Notes: generated by a model not told the origin, from the letters alone. A DNA stretch of 39,972 nucleotides from an uncultured Bacilli bacterium (GCA_905235045.1 CAJOJO010000003.1:1-39972); one strand, 5' to 3'; shown: positions 28,517 to 37,034, counted from the first letter of the stretch. A program made the numbers and translations.

Positions 28517-30556
28517 ATGAAAAAATACAAGTTAGTTAAACAAGATAATTTAAAAGATTGTGGTGTTGCATCCTTAGCTTCAATCATTGAATATTATAAT
28601 GGTTATGTTCCTTTAGAAGTATTAAGAGAAATGACGAAAACAAATAAAGAAGGAACTAATGCTTATAACATTGTTGAAACAGCTAAACAATTAGGATTTG
28701 AAAGTTATGGAATTAAATGTGAATTAGAAAGTATAGAAAAGACCAATCTTATCTTACCAGCAATAGCTTATACTATAATTGATAATTCATATAAACATTT
28801 CATGGTTATTTATGAAATTGATTATAAAAAAAAGATAGTAGTAATAGCGGATCCGGCTACTAAAATAAAAAAAATATCTTTTTCGGAATTTAAAAAGATA
28901 TATCAAAACATTTTAATCATTTTATATCCCAAAAAAGAAATTCAAAAATATCCTAAAAAAAATATGTTTTTAAAGGATGTAATAAGTATTTTAAAAAAAC
29001 ACAAATTTATAATTATAAAACTACTAATAATTATTTTAGTTTATACAATTTTAAATATCATAAACCTTTATCTCATTCAAAGTATATTAAAAAACATATA
29101 TAAGTATCATATATTTATAACCTGTATATTTATAATTCTTTTTAAAGAAATGATTTCTTTTTATAAAAATAAACTAATAATTATTTTTAGTAATAAAATT
29201 AATTTTGCTTTAACTAATCAAGTATTTTTTCATATTTTAAGACTTCCTTATCAGTATTATCGTAATCGAACAACTGGTGAAGTAATAACCCGTATCAAAG
29301 ATGTTCAAAAACTAGAACAAGGAATATGCAATATTATTATTAGTTTCTTTATTGATACAATATTAATTATTTCAACTGCTTTATTTTTAGTTCATATAAA
29401 TAATACTTTATTTTTAGTTACTTTGTTAGGTACTACTTTATATATCTTAAATTATTTTCTATTTCATCAAAAAATAAAAGAAAATATGGAAAATTTGGTA
29501 ACTAAAAATGATCAAATAAATAACTTTTTCTATGAAACAATTAATGCTTTTGAAACAATAAAAGGTTTAAATATTGAAGATAAATTTATGAGTAAATTTA
29601 AAAATAAATATCATCAATATCAAAACGACTTAAAAAAATTCCAAGATATTTGTAATGTAGAATCATTAGTAAAAAACATAATAGCATCAATATCTTTAGT
29701 TTCTATTTTAGGAATAGGAATGTATTTAATAAAAAATAACCTTTTAACTTTAGAAGAATTATTTGTTTACTATGCTTTATTTTCTTATTTTATTGATCCT
29801 GTTAAAGATATATTTGATAATATGGTATCTTTTAAAGAAATAAAATTAATTATTAAAAGAATTAATGATTTATATTATATTAAAAACAGTAAAAAGGTTT
29901 CTAACCAAATAGATAATATTAAAATTAATAATTTAATATATGAAACAAATAATAAAATCATTTTTAATAATTTAAAATTAAATATAAATAAGAACGATAA
30001 GATTGCCTTAATAGGTGAAAGTGGTAGTGGTAAATCTACATTACTTAAACTAATTAAAAAATATTATCAAAATAATAATGTATTAATAAATAACAATATA
30101 TCCGAAAATGTAAATATAATATATATCTCCCAAAACGAAAACTTATTTACAGATACTTTAGAAGCTAATATTAAGTTAAATCGTAATGTAAGTAAAAAAG
30201 AATACGAAAAAGTTATTGATATATGTGATATTAAAAAAATTATTCATGATAATAATTTAAATTATCAAATGATAATTGAAGAAAATGGTTTTAATATATC
30301 TGGTGGCGAAAAACAAAGAATTGTTTTAGCTAGATCATTACTACAAAAAGCTGATATTCTTTTATTAGATGAAGTATTAAGCGAAGTAGATAGTAATTTA
30401 GAAAGAAAAATATTGAAAAAACTATTAAAGGAATTTAAAAATAAAACAATTATATATGTAACTCATCGATTAGATAATATTGATTTATTTGAAAAAGTAT
30501 TAAAATTAGAAAACAAAAATTTACAAATACTAGAAAGGAGAAAGAGCTATGTTTAG
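28517..30556 (+). CDS. Peptidase-containing ABC transporter (C39; bacteriocin processing and export)
   Basis: 679 residues. N-terminal C39 peptidase (1-135) with QDNLKDCG (Cys15), His94 (YKHFMVI) and Asp112 (ADPA). A six-helix membrane domain follows (about 160-440, including LPYQYYRNRTTGEVITRI), then the ATPase with Walker A GESGSGKST (500-508), signature SGGEKQR (from 595), Walker B ILLLDE and H-loop THRLD. Such transporters cleave double-glycine leaders and export the mature peptide. Very strong ribosome site (gaggaggtgaaaagag). The genes downstream supply matching substrates. Single-polypeptide form, without a separate accessory HlyD-type gene in view. Confidence 0.93.
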   Translation: MKKYKLVKQDNLKDCGVASLASIIEYYNGYVPLEVLREMTKTNKEGTNAYNIVETAKQLGFESYGIKCELESIEKTNLILPAIAYTIIDNSYKHFMVIYEIDYKKKIVVIADPATKIKKISFSEFKKIYQNILIILYPKKEIQKYPKKNMFLKDVISILKKHKFIIIKLLIIILVYTILNIINLYLIQSILKNIYKYHIFITCIFIILFKEMISFYKNKLIIIFSNKINFALTNQVFFHILRLPYQYYRNRTTGEVITRIKDVQKLEQGICNIIISFFIDTILIISTALFLVHINNTLFLVTLLGTTLYILNYFLFHQKIKENMENLVTKNDQINNFFYETINAFETIKGLNIEDKFMSKFKNKYHQYQNDLKKFQDICNVESLVKNIIASISLVSILGIGMYLIKNNLLTLEELFVYYALFSYFIDPVKDIFDNMVSFKEIKLIIKRINDLYYIKNSKKVSNQIDNIKINNLIYETNNKIIFNNLKLNINKNDKIALIGESGSGKSTLLKLIKKYYQNNNVLINNNISENVNIIYISQNENLFTDTLEANIKLNRNVSKKEYEKVIDICDIKKIIHDNNLNYQMIIEENGFNISGGEKQRIVLARSLLQKADILLLDEVLSEVDSNLERKILKKLLKEFKNKTIIYVTHRLDNIDLFEKVLKLENKNLQILERRKSYV

Positions 30557-30605
30557 ATTTTTATTCAAAGCAGCAAGCATTCTTATATGGCTTGTTCTAA
30601 GATAG
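30549..30605 (+). CDS. 18-residue hydrophobic peptide ORF overlapping the transporter end
   Basis: MFRFLFKAASILIWLVLR, behind a good ribosome site (gaaaggag, 8-nt spacing), overlapping the transporter stop by 8 nt. It may be a tiny membrane peptide or a device that brings ribosomes past the transporter stop to the next frame, whose ATG lies inside it. No homologue known to me. Confidence 0.4.
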   Translation: MFRFLFKAASILIWLVLR

Positions 30606-30760
30606 AAGATGTAATTACCTTTGAAATAGATATAACCGAAATGCTTAACGAAGCTGAAATGGTTATTATAAAGGTAATTCATAACAATAAAACAATTAAA
30701 ATAGATCAATATAAAAGGAGGAATAAACGTGTTAAAAAAAGAAGAATTACTGAAAATTAA
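30587..30760 (+). CDS. 57-residue basic ORF in the bacteriocin operon
   Basis: Starts MACSKIEDVITFEIDITEML and ends in an Arg/Lys-rich tail (YKRRNKRVKKRRITEN). No ribosome site precedes ATG 30587, which lies within the 18-codon frame, so translation would depend on coupling. It is in the same frame as the transporter, separated from it by the single TAG at 30554. Its 3' end overlaps the first bacteriocin gene. It could be a small accessory or regulatory protein; unproven. Confidence 0.4.
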   Translation: MACSKIEDVITFEIDITEMLNEAEMVIIKVIHNNKTIKIDQYKRRNKRVKKRRITEN

Positions 30761-30866
30761 TGGTGGTGGATTTTCAGTAAGTCTAGGAATGATATTAGGT
30801 GGAATTTTAACTTTCTTTATTGGTATTTTTGATGGATATACAAGACCTTTAGCGTGTAATAAATGA
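30729..30866 (+). CDS. Double-glycine-leader bacteriocin-like peptide 1
   Basis: 45 residues from GTG 30729 behind a strong ribosome site (aaaaggagg, 7-nt spacing). Leader LKKEELLKINGG fits the C39 consensus (hydrophobic residues at -4, -7 and -12, then GG). The predicted mature peptide is about 32 residues, hydrophobic, with two GxxxG motifs (GMILG, GIFDG) and the ending GYTRPLACNK with a single Cys. The stop overlaps the next ATG (ATGA). Features fit one partner of a class IIb two-peptide bacteriocin. Confidence 0.8.
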   Translation: MLKKEELLKINGGGFSVSLGMILGGILTFFIGIFDGYTRPLACNK

Positions 30867-31012
30867 GCGATAAAGAATTAAAAGAAATTATAGGTGGAGC
30901 TATCAGCGCTACTTTCATCACGGCTGTTGTAAGAGGGATTAACTCTTTGCTTGATTTAGGAAGGAGTTTAGGAACAGCTATTAGAAGAATTACAACAGGT
31001 CAAAAATGCTAA
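30863..31012 (+). CDS. Double-glycine-leader bacteriocin-like peptide 2
   Basis: 49 residues. Leader MSDKELKEIIGG, then a mature part of about 37 residues with GINSLLDLGRSLGTAIRR (GxxxG in GRSLG), a basic C-terminal stretch and a final Cys (TTGQKC). Cationic and amphipathic. Its ATG overlaps the stop of peptide 1, implying 1:1 coupled synthesis as expected for two-peptide bacteriocins. The matching C-terminal Cys in both peptides could allow a disulfide. Confidence 0.8.
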   Translation: MSDKELKEIIGGAISATFITAVVRGINSLLDLGRSLGTAIRRITTGQKC

Positions 31013-31095
31013 AAAAAATTAAAGTTAAAACAATCCTATTATTCCTAGTCATATATATTATTGGTTTTATAATCGGTAATATAATAACTTGTTAA
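31006..31095 (+). CDS. 29-residue membrane peptide, candidate immunity protein
   Basis: MLKKIKVK, then one hydrophobic helix (TILLLFLVIYIIGFIIGNII) and a final TC. The start overlaps the end of peptide 2 (ATGCTAA). Its place directly after the bacteriocin pair and its single membrane span suggest immunity, but a third toxic peptide is possible since it also ends in Cys; it has no GG leader. Confidence 0.55.
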   Translation: MLKKIKVKTILLFLVIYIIGFIIGNIITC

Positions 31096-31121
31096 AAAAG
31101 TCAAATAATTTGACTTTTTTT
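31094..31121 (+). terminator. Terminator of the bacteriocin operon
   Basis: 12-bp stem AAAAAAGTCAAA / TTTGACTTTTTT with a 3-nt loop. Confidence 0.85.
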
Positions 31122-31129
31122 AATTTATA

Positions 31130-31138
31130 TGATATTAT
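31130..31138 (+). promoter_or_regulatory. Extended -10 promoter of a lipoprotein gene
   Basis: TGATATTAT, 18 nt before ATG 31157. Confidence 0.45.
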
Positions 31139-31156
31139 TTAATTAGGAGGGATATT

Positions 31157-31546
31157 ATGAAAAAGGTTTTATTTTTAGCGGTTTTATTGTTTATTATAAC
31201 TGGGTGTGGTGAAAAAAAAGAAGAACAAGAACCATGTTATCCAATAACTGGTGGTTCATTTAATATTATCTTTGAAACAAATAGTGATACTTCTTCAATT
31301 CCAAGTATCAGTGTTTGTATTGCTTGCTCACCAGATTCATATGAAGATTTACCAATAATAGATGATTATTATAAAGAAAGTAGTGGCTGGGGATTTGTAG
31401 GTTGGTACTATGATAGCGAATTAACTAAGAAAGTTGAAGGAACATCAACATTAGATATCAAACCAGTACCAAATGATCCAAAATGTGTCACTGATTATAA
31501 TGATATAACTTTATATGCAAAATGGGAGAAAATAATAGCTGATTAG
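31157..31546 (+). CDS. Lipoprotein with an InlB-type (Listeria-Bacteroides) repeat
   Basis: 129 residues. Signal peptide with lipobox ending ITGC (Cys17), a Glu/Lys linker, then a domain with four further Cys. The C-terminal half (FVGWYYDSELTKKVEG ... ITLYAKWE) matches the beta-grasp InlB B-repeat found in surface proteins of gut bacteria. Ribosome site aggaggg. Role is probably surface binding, not predictable in detail. A weak hairpin (AGCT/AGCT plus T run) follows the stop. Confidence 0.8.
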   Translation: MKKVLFLAVLLFIITGCGEKKEEQEPCYPITGGSFNIIFETNSDTSSIPSISVCIACSPDSYEDLPIIDDYYKESSGWGFVGWYYDSELTKKVEGTSTLDIKPVPNDPKCVTDYNDITLYAKWEKIIAD

Positions 31547-31577
31547 CTTTTTTTTCTTTGCAATAAAAAGAAAAATG

Positions 31578-31606
31578 TTGAAAAATAATATTAATAGTGC
31601 TATACT
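31578..31606 (+). promoter_or_regulatory. Promoter of rpsU-yqeY
   Basis: TTGAAA (31578-31583), 17-nt spacer, TATACT (31601-31606) with upstream TG (TGCTATACT). Confidence 0.8.
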
Positions 31607-31636
31607 ATTGGTAGTCGAAGAAGGGAGGGATATCTT

Positions 31637-31831
31637 ATGACAAAAGTAATAGTCAAAAACGGAAATGTTGAAAATGCACTAAGAATTGTAAAACAAAAAA
31701 GTGCTAAAGATGGTTCCTCAAAAAAAATTCGTGAAAGACAAGAAGGTTATATGAAACCTGGCGTAAAAAGAAGATTAGCTAAAAAAGAAGCTATTAAAAA
31801 TTCAAAAAGAAGACAAAGAGAAAATTACTAA
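31637..31831 (+). CDS. rpsU: 30S ribosomal protein S21
   Basis: 64 residues; basic, with KNGNVENALRIVKQKSAKDG and a C-terminal Arg/Lys tail (KPGVKRRLAKKEAIKNSKRR), as in S21. Strong ribosome site gaagggaggg. It precedes yqeY with an attenuator-like hairpin between, the usual Bacilli order. Confidence 0.95.
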   Translation: MTKVIVKNGNVENALRIVKQKSAKDGSSKKIRERQEGYMKPGVKRRLAKKEAIKNSKRRQRENY

Positions 31832-31850
31832 GAGCTGTTAAGCTCTTTTA
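31830..31850 (+). terminator. Attenuator-like hairpin between rpsU and yqeY
   Basis: 7-bp stem AAGAGCT / AGCTCTT, 4-nt loop, only a short T stretch; probably partial termination so that S21 is made in excess. Confidence 0.55.
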
Positions 31851-31866
31851 TTGAAAGGAAGATTAT

Positions 31867-32307
31867 ATGCGTAATCAAATAATGGATGATTTAAAAACGG
31901 CAATGAAAAATCAAGATAAAGAATTATTAGCTGTTATTCGTATGGTAAAAGGTGCTATTAGTTTAGAAGAAATTAATAAAAAAAGAGAATTAACAGATGA
32001 TGAAGTAATTGATGTAATTGCTAAACAAATTAAAACTAGAAAAGAATCAATTATTGAATTTGAAAAAGGTAATCGTAGTGATTTAGTAGAAAAAACACAA
32101 GCAGAAATTGAAATTCTAAACAAATATATGCCAGAACAATTATCTAATGAAGAAATAGATATCGAAATTGATAAAGCTTTTACTGAATTAAAACCAGAAA
32201 GTATGAAAGATATGGGAAAAATAATGGCTTATTTAACACCAATTTTAAAAGGTAAAGCTGATATGTCTTATGTAAGTAGTAGAATTAAATCTAAATTAAG
32301 TAATTAA
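31867..32307 (+). CDS. yqeY: GatB/YqeY domain-containing protein
   Basis: 146 residues, full length for YqeY, a helical protein related to the C-terminal tRNA-binding domain of GatB. Family text: MDDLKTAMKNQDKELLAVIRMVKGAI, EKGNRSDLVEKTQAEIEIL, YMPEQLSNEEID, MGKIMAYLTPILKGKADM. Its biological role is not established. Ribosome site gaaagga. Confidence 0.93.
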   Translation: MRNQIMDDLKTAMKNQDKELLAVIRMVKGAISLEEINKKRELTDDEVIDVIAKQIKTRKESIIEFEKGNRSDLVEKTQAEIEILNKYMPEQLSNEEIDIEIDKAFTELKPESMKDMGKIMAYLTPILKGKADMSYVSSRIKSKLSN

Positions 32308-32340
32308 AAGCAATTTTTTTTAAAATTTGCTTTTTTTTTT
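32306..32340 (+). terminator. Terminator after yqeY
   Basis: AAAAGCAA / TTTGCTTT stem over a T/A-rich inner helix, followed by ten T's. Confidence 0.8.
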
Positions 32341-32386
32341 AATGAATTTATAGTATAATTGTATATAGATTATAGGGGATGATTCT

Positions 32387-33631
32387 GTGAAACGTGTTTA
32401 TACAAGTGTTGACATTGGTTCTGATACTATTAAAGTAGTTGTTTGTGAATTATTTAATAATAAATTAAACTTATTAGCAGCATCTTCTGTTAAATCTGAC
32501 GGAATAAAAAAGGGTCTAATCGTTGATGGCAAAAAAGCAAGTGATGCCTTAAAAAAAGCCTTAAATGATGTTGAAGAAATGTTAGGAATTAAAATAAAAA
32601 AAGTAATTGCTACTGTTCCTAATTATTTTTCTGAATTTGCAATTGTTAACGGAAGTATTGATCTTGATCCAGAAGAAGAAATAACTGGTCAAGATATTGT
32701 AAAAGTATTTCAAGCAGCAATGAAAGAAAAAGACAAAGGAAACAAAGAAATGGTAACTGTTATTCCAATTGATTTTACAGTTGATGAAACTAAAAATATC
32801 AAAGATCCAAAAGGACAAAAAGGAAATAAATTAAGTACTAGAGCAGTTATGGTTTTAACACCTAAGAAAAACATTTTATCAGTTGCTAGTTTATTAGAAA
32901 ACAATAATTTGGAAGTTGTTGACTTTACTTTATCAAGTGTTGGTGATGTTAACTCAGTAAAAAACCCAATTATTAAAAATGGGGTAGGAGCAATTATAAA
33001 TATAGGTCATGAAACAACATCAATATCACTTTATAACAAAGGAATTATTGTTAATAATTCAATGTTAGGAGTTGGTGGTAAAAATATTGATGATGATATA
33101 TCATATATTTATAAATTAACACCACCTGATGCCCGTATGATTAAAGAAAATTTTGCTTTAGCACACAAAAAATATGCTAGTAAAAGTGAATATTATGATT
33201 TAACTAATAAATTAGGTGAAGATATTAAAATAAATCAATATGAAGTTTCAGAAATAGCTATGTCAAGATTAGAAGAAATACTTGTTTTAGCTAGAAAAGA
33301 AATAAATGTTTTGACAAATCGTGAAGTTGATTATATACTAATTACTGGTGGAACTAGTAGTATGAATAATTTTTCTTTAATTGCCGAAGATGTTTTAGGT
33401 GATAAAACAATCGTTGGTGATATAAGATTAGTTGGTTTAAGAAATAATAAATATTCTGCTGCTGTTGGTAATATTGCTTATTTTATAAGTAAACAGAAAC
33501 TAAAAGGAAAATTATTTTCATTAATTTCACGTGATGATATGGAAGAATTATCAAAAAACAAAAAAAGTGTTATGAACGTTTCAAATGAGTCAATGCTAGG
33601 GAAAGTATTTGGTTACTTCTTTAGTGAATAG
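32387..33631 (+). CDS. ftsA: Cell division protein FtsA
   Basis: 414 residues from GTG 32387 behind agggg. An actin-like ATPase that tethers FtsZ to the membrane: phosphate 1 block [19 protein letters not shown]2-type insertion, phosphate 2 block [16 protein letters not shown], adenosine block [10 protein letters not shown]. The end, [12 protein letters not shown], is an amphipathic membrane-targeting helix. ftsZ begins 11 nt on. TATAAT at 32353-32358 is a likely -10. The Lys-rich stretch around residue 120 is less conserved. Confidence 0.93.
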   Translation: MKRVYTSVDIGSDTIKVVVCELFNNKLNLLAASSVKSDGIKKGLIVDGKKASDALKKALNDVEEMLGIKIKKVIATVPNYFSEFAIVNGSIDLDPEEEITGQDIVKVFQAAMKEKDKGNKEMVTVIPIDFTVDETKNIKDPKGQKGNKLSTRAVMVLTPKKNILSVASLLENNNLEVVDFTLSSVGDVNSVKNPIIKNGVGAIINIGHETTSISLYNKGIIVNNSMLGVGGKNIDDDISYIYKLTPPDARMIKENFALAHKKYASKSEYYDLTNKLGEDIKINQYEVSEIAMSRLEEILVLARKEINVLTNREVDYILITGGTSSMNNFSLIAEDVLGDKTIVGDIRLVGLRNNKYSAAVGNIAYFISKQKLKGKLFSLISRDDMEELSKNKKSVMNVSNESMLGKVFGYFFSE

Positions 33632-33642
33632 GGAGGATTATT

Positions 33643-34695
33643 ATGTTTGGATTAGAAATGGATCAATTAGCAAGAATAAAAGTAATAGGTGTTGGTGGTG
33701 GAGGAAATAACGCTGTCAATCGTATGATTGAATCAGGAGTACAAGGTGTTGATTTTATAGTTGCCAATACTGATTTACAAGTATTAAACAACTCTAAAGC
33801 ACCAACAAAAATACAAATTGGTACTGAACTTACAAGTGGTTTAGGAGCTGGTGGAAAACCTGAAATTGGTAAAGAATCAGCACTAGAATCAAAAGAAGAA
33901 TTAGAAGCAGCATTAGAAGGCGCAGATATGGTATTTATCACTTGTGGTATGGGTGGTGGAACCGGAACTGGTGCTGCACCAGTTATCGCTGATATTGCTC
34001 AAAATATGGGTGCCTTAACTGTTGGTATCGTAACAAAACCATTCTCATTTGAAGGTAAAAAAAGAATGGAACAAGCTTTAGAAGGTCTAGAAGAACTTAA
34101 GAAGCATGTTGATACTTTAATTGTTATACCAAATGATAAATTAAGAGAAATTATTGATAAACAAACACCATTACTAGAATCATTTAAAGAAGTAGATAAT
34201 GTTTTAAGAAGAGGTGTTCAATCTATTTCTGATTTAATAGCAGTAGCTGGTTTAATTAACTTAGACTTTGCTGATGTTAAAGCAGTTATGGAAAAAAGAG
34301 GTAATGCACTTATTGGTATAGGTATGGGTGTTGGTGAAAATAGAGCAACAGAAGCTGCTAAACAAGCTGTATCAAGTCCATTACTTGAAACAAGTATAAG
34401 TGGTGCTACTGATGCAATTATTAATGTTACTGGTGGTGAAAACTTAACTTTATATGAAGTTGAGGAAGCCGCTAAAGTCATTAGAGAAAGTGCTAATACA
34501 GATATAAATACTATTTTTGGTGCTGTTATTAATGAAAACTTAAATGACGAAATTATCGTAACTGTTATCGCAACTGGTTTTGAAAATCATAAAGATGAAC
34601 AACGTAGTTATGATAATGATGACTTAGTAAGTAATTTTGATGACGATGATGATGATTCTGATTTACCTCCAATTTTAAGAAAAAGAGTATTTTAA
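33643..34695 (+). CDS. ftsZ: Cell division protein FtsZ
   Basis: 350-residue tubulin-like GTPase forming the Z ring. [17 protein letters not shown], the tubulin signature [12 protein letters not shown], the T7-type loop [11 protein letters not shown], and the C-terminal peptide [11 protein letters not shown] that binds FtsA. The linker between the GTPase core and this peptide is very short and Asp-rich ([12 protein letters not shown]), so the total is at the short end for FtsZ. Ribosome site gggagg. Confidence 0.97.
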   Translation: MFGLEMDQLARIKVIGVGGGGNNAVNRMIESGVQGVDFIVANTDLQVLNNSKAPTKIQIGTELTSGLGAGGKPEIGKESALESKEELEAALEGADMVFITCGMGGGTGTGAAPVIADIAQNMGALTVGIVTKPFSFEGKKRMEQALEGLEELKKHVDTLIVIPNDKLREIIDKQTPLLESFKEVDNVLRRGVQSISDLIAVAGLINLDFADVKAVMEKRGNALIGIGMGVGENRATEAAKQAVSSPLLETSISGATDAIINVTGGENLTLYEVEEAAKVIRESANTDINTIFGAVINENLNDEIIVTVIATGFENHKDEQRSYDNDDLVSNFDDDDDDSDLPPILRKRVF

Positions 34696-34716
34696 GACAG
34701 CATATACTGTCTTTTA
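34694..34716 (+). terminator. Terminator after ftsZ
   Basis: 7-bp stem AAGACAG / CTGTCTT with a 6-nt loop; the T tail is short. Confidence 0.6.
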
Positions 34717-34738
34717 ATATATAGAAAGAAGGATTTAT

Positions 34739-35407
34739 ATGAAACAAATGGAAAAGATAATGTGGGGATTAGTCTTAATAGCTGTGGGAATAATCCTATG
34801 TTTAAACGCAGCTGAAATCACTGATATTGATATATTCTTTAATGGTTGGTGGACTTTATTTATTATAGTTCCATGTAGTATTAACTTATTTACAGAAAGA
34901 AAAAAATTTGGTTCAATAATTGGTATTATAATCGGAGTATTACTATTATTATCATGTAATGATGTAATTGATTTTTCTGACATGTGGAAATTTGTTATAC
35001 CAGTAATTTTAATTTTATGGGGATTAAAATTATTATTAGGAGGCTCATTTGGTAAAAATAAATTACCAGTTGATTCAGAAATAAATGAAGATAATAAATA
35101 CTATGCTACTTTTAGTGGTAAAAACCTAGATTATACTGATCGTAAAGTAGAAAATATGGAATTAACTGCTACTTTTGGTGGTATTAAATTAGACTTAAGA
35201 AATGCAAAATTAAAAAATGAAACAGTTATCAGAGTTGCTGTAACATTTGGTGGTATTGATATTAAATTACCAGATGATGTTAATGTTATTGATAATACAA
35301 GTTCAATCTTTGGTGGTATAGAGTCTAAGAAAAAATATAAAAAAGAAGCTAAAAAAACTATCTATATTACTGGTAGTGCTGTATTTGGGGGAGTAGATAT
35401 TAAGTGA
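34739..35407 (+). CDS. LiaF-like membrane protein
   Basis: 222 residues. N-terminal membrane block of about four helices (8-25, 35-52, 57-75, 80-98; IMWGLVLIAVGIILCLNAAE), then a soluble C-terminal domain with three FGGI-type turns (LTATFGGIKLDLR, VTFGGIDIKLP, AVFGGVDIK), the hallmark of LiaF/YvqF C-terminal domains. LiaF restrains the LiaRS cell-envelope stress system in Bacillus; no LiaRS genes are in the window. The stop (TGA) overlaps the GTG start of the next gene. Confidence 0.8.
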   Translation: MKQMEKIMWGLVLIAVGIILCLNAAEITDIDIFFNGWWTLFIIVPCSINLFTERKKFGSIIGIIIGVLLLLSCNDVIDFSDMWKFVIPVILILWGLKLLLGGSFGKNKLPVDSEINEDNKYYATFSGKNLDYTDRKVENMELTATFGGIKLDLRNAKLKNETVIRVAVTFGGIDIKLPDDVNVIDNTSSIFGGIESKKKYKKEAKKTIYITGSAVFGGVDIK

Positions 35408-36216
35408 ATACCTGGCATAAAGTAATTAGATATTTTGCCTTAGCTTTTGCTATAAGTATTATATTTAGTATTATAAGTGTGGGATATCAAGTCGTTAATA
35501 TTTTAACTAATGGAGTTATTAATAATACCAAAGTTAGTAGTGAAATATTAAAACTAGAAAAAGATCCTAATAAACAAATATTAGATATTAACGTTAAAGT
35601 AGCTAAAGTAAATATTGTTAAAGGTGAAAAACTAAACGCAACAACTGATAGTAAATATGTTCAAATTGAGAAAAAAAATAATTCTTTAATTATTACGGAA
35701 AAGAAACATTCATTATTAAAAGAACATGGTACTGTAAATGTAACTATACCTGATGAAATGGTATTTGATGCGGTATCATTCATTAGTGGTGTTGGGCGAT
35801 TAAAAGTAAAATCATCAATTCAAACTGGTATTCTAGAAATATCAAGTGGTGTTGGGGAAGCTACTTTTAATGATTTAATAGTTAATAAAAAAGCTAATAT
35901 TAAATCTGGTGTTGGTGACTTTACAATCAAAAATGGTCATTTAACAAATACTAATTTAGAACTAGGAATCGGTGAAGTAAATATTACTGCTAAATTACTT
36001 GATAAAACTAGTATTGAATCAGGAATTGGTAGTGTTAATATAAAATTAATTGGTGAACAAGATGACTATAAAATTACTACTGATAAAGGAATTGGATCTA
36101 TTAGTGTAGATGGTAAATCACTTTCTAATGATTCATCATATGGTGAGGGTTCTAATAAAATTAGTATTAAAGGCGGAATTGGTAGTATTAATGTAGATTT
36201 TGTAAAAGTTAGATAA
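35404..36216 (+). CDS. LiaG-like DUF4097 membrane-anchored protein
   Basis: 270 residues from GTG 35404, overlapping the liaF-like stop by 4 nt. One N-terminal membrane helix (about 10-32), then a right-handed beta-helix-like DUF4097 domain with regular G-V/I-G turns (SGVGRLKVKSS, SSGVGEATF, SGVGDFTIK, GIGEVNI, SGIGSVNI, KGIGSISVDG, GGIGSINVDF). Together with the preceding gene this makes a liaF-liaG type pair, probably sensing or answering envelope stress. Confidence 0.8.
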   Translation: MNTWHKVIRYFALAFAISIIFSIISVGYQVVNILTNGVINNTKVSSEILKLEKDPNKQILDINVKVAKVNIVKGEKLNATTDSKYVQIEKKNNSLIITEKKHSLLKEHGTVNVTIPDEMVFDAVSFISGVGRLKVKSSIQTGILEISSGVGEATFNDLIVNKKANIKSGVGDFTIKNGHLTNTNLELGIGEVNITAKLLDKTSIESGIGSVNIKLIGEQDDYKITTDKGIGSISVDGKSLSNDSSYGEGSNKISIKGGIGSINVDFVKVR

Positions 36217-36231
36217 ATATCTAACTTTTTT
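36204..36231 (+). terminator. Terminator after the liaG-like gene
   Basis: Stem AAAAGTTAGAT / ATCTAACTTTTT with a 4-nt loop. Confidence 0.85.
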
Positions 36232-36241
36232 GTTATATTTA

Positions 36242-36250
36242 TGTTATAAT
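36242..36250 (+). promoter_or_regulatory. Extended -10 promoter of the 36277 unit
   Basis: TGTTATAAT, 26 nt before ATG 36277; gggaggt lies between. Confidence 0.55.
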
Positions 36251-36276
36251 AATAGTGATTTGGGAGGTTTATAATT

Positions 36277-36426
36277 ATGGAGTATGTTAGAACTAATAAT
36301 CCAATAAATGAAAATGCATATCACTTTTCTAGTGAATTTCCTAAGGAATGAGAAGAAGTGATTTATGATATGAGTAATAAAGACAAAGAAAAAAATATTC
36401 AAGCTAGGGGGAAAAGTAAAAAATGA
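36277..36426 (+). pseudogene. Small ORF interrupted by an in-frame TGA
   Basis: ATG 36277 has a strong ribosome site (gggaggt) and a promoter-like element. After 24 codons (ending SSEFPKE) comes TGA at 36349-36351; the same frame then stays open for 24 more codons (EEVIYDMSNKDKEKN...) to a second TGA at 36424, which overlaps the next gene's ATG in the classic ATGA coupling pattern. The whole would be a 49-residue protein with Trp at the TGA (EFPKEWEEVIYDMS). Most likely a fresh TGG-to-TGA nonsense change or a sequencing error; recoding is less likely. Confidence 0.5.
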
Positions 36427-36983
36427 CAATCGAGGAAAAAGTAAATAAAATAAATGAAAGCAAAAAAAAGAATTATTTATTTGTTTCACCAAGAATTATA
36501 ATTGGTGGTGCTAAATTAGTATATGACTATGAATCATTAGAACTATATGAACAAATGGAAGAAAATACTAATAAATTTGCTGAAAATGAAATAGTTAATT
36601 TAATATCTGAAGCAGAATTAAAAAATCAAGAAATAAGTAAATCATTAAGATTAAACCTAATATTTAATGGTGATTTTGATGATTTACCAAAAAAATTAAA
36701 TAATCCAGTTGATTTTATATTAAACAATAAAGAAAGATTTATAGCTGTATATCAATATGTTAAAGAAACTAATGAAAGAGAGTTTTTCTTAGGATTTAGC
36801 CAAGTAGAAAGAATTAATAAATATAGTTATATTTATTTAGATTTTGCTAAATTATTTAAAATATTTGAAGAAAATAATATTAGTTATGATATTGATTTAA
36901 GTAATATTGGCGTAAATACTCATCAAGCTACTAAATTTAAACTTAGTTATTGTCCAATAAAAGAAAAAGTAAAAACTAAATAG
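36423..36983 (+). CDS. Uncharacterised 186-residue protein
   Basis: Start overlaps the TGA of the preceding small frame. It has no obvious ribosome site of its own except an A/G-rich agggggaaaag 8 nt upstream. Soluble; text includes LFVSPRIIIGGAKLVYDY, a helical acidic middle and RFIAVYQYVKETNEREFFLGFSQVERI. No family recognised. Confidence 0.7.
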   Translation: MTIEEKVNKINESKKKNYLFVSPRIIIGGAKLVYDYESLELYEQMEENTNKFAENEIVNLISEAELKNQEISKSLRLNLIFNGDFDDLPKKLNNPVDFILNNKERFIAVYQYVKETNEREFFLGFSQVERINKYSYIYLDFAKLFKIFEENNISYDIDLSNIGVNTHQATKFKLSYCPIKEKVKTK

Positions 36984-37034
36984 TTATGTAATGGAAATAT
37001 GTTAAATAAAGAATTATAAAATTTATCATTTTTA

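Noticed and set aside
36349-36351. Reading TGA as tryptophan genome-wide (Mycoplasma-type code)
   Set aside because: All Trp codons in the long conserved genes (ileS, aspS, tgt, PBP) are TGG, with no in-frame TGA. TGA also ends the first bacteriocin peptide and the liaF-like gene in natural overlap positions.
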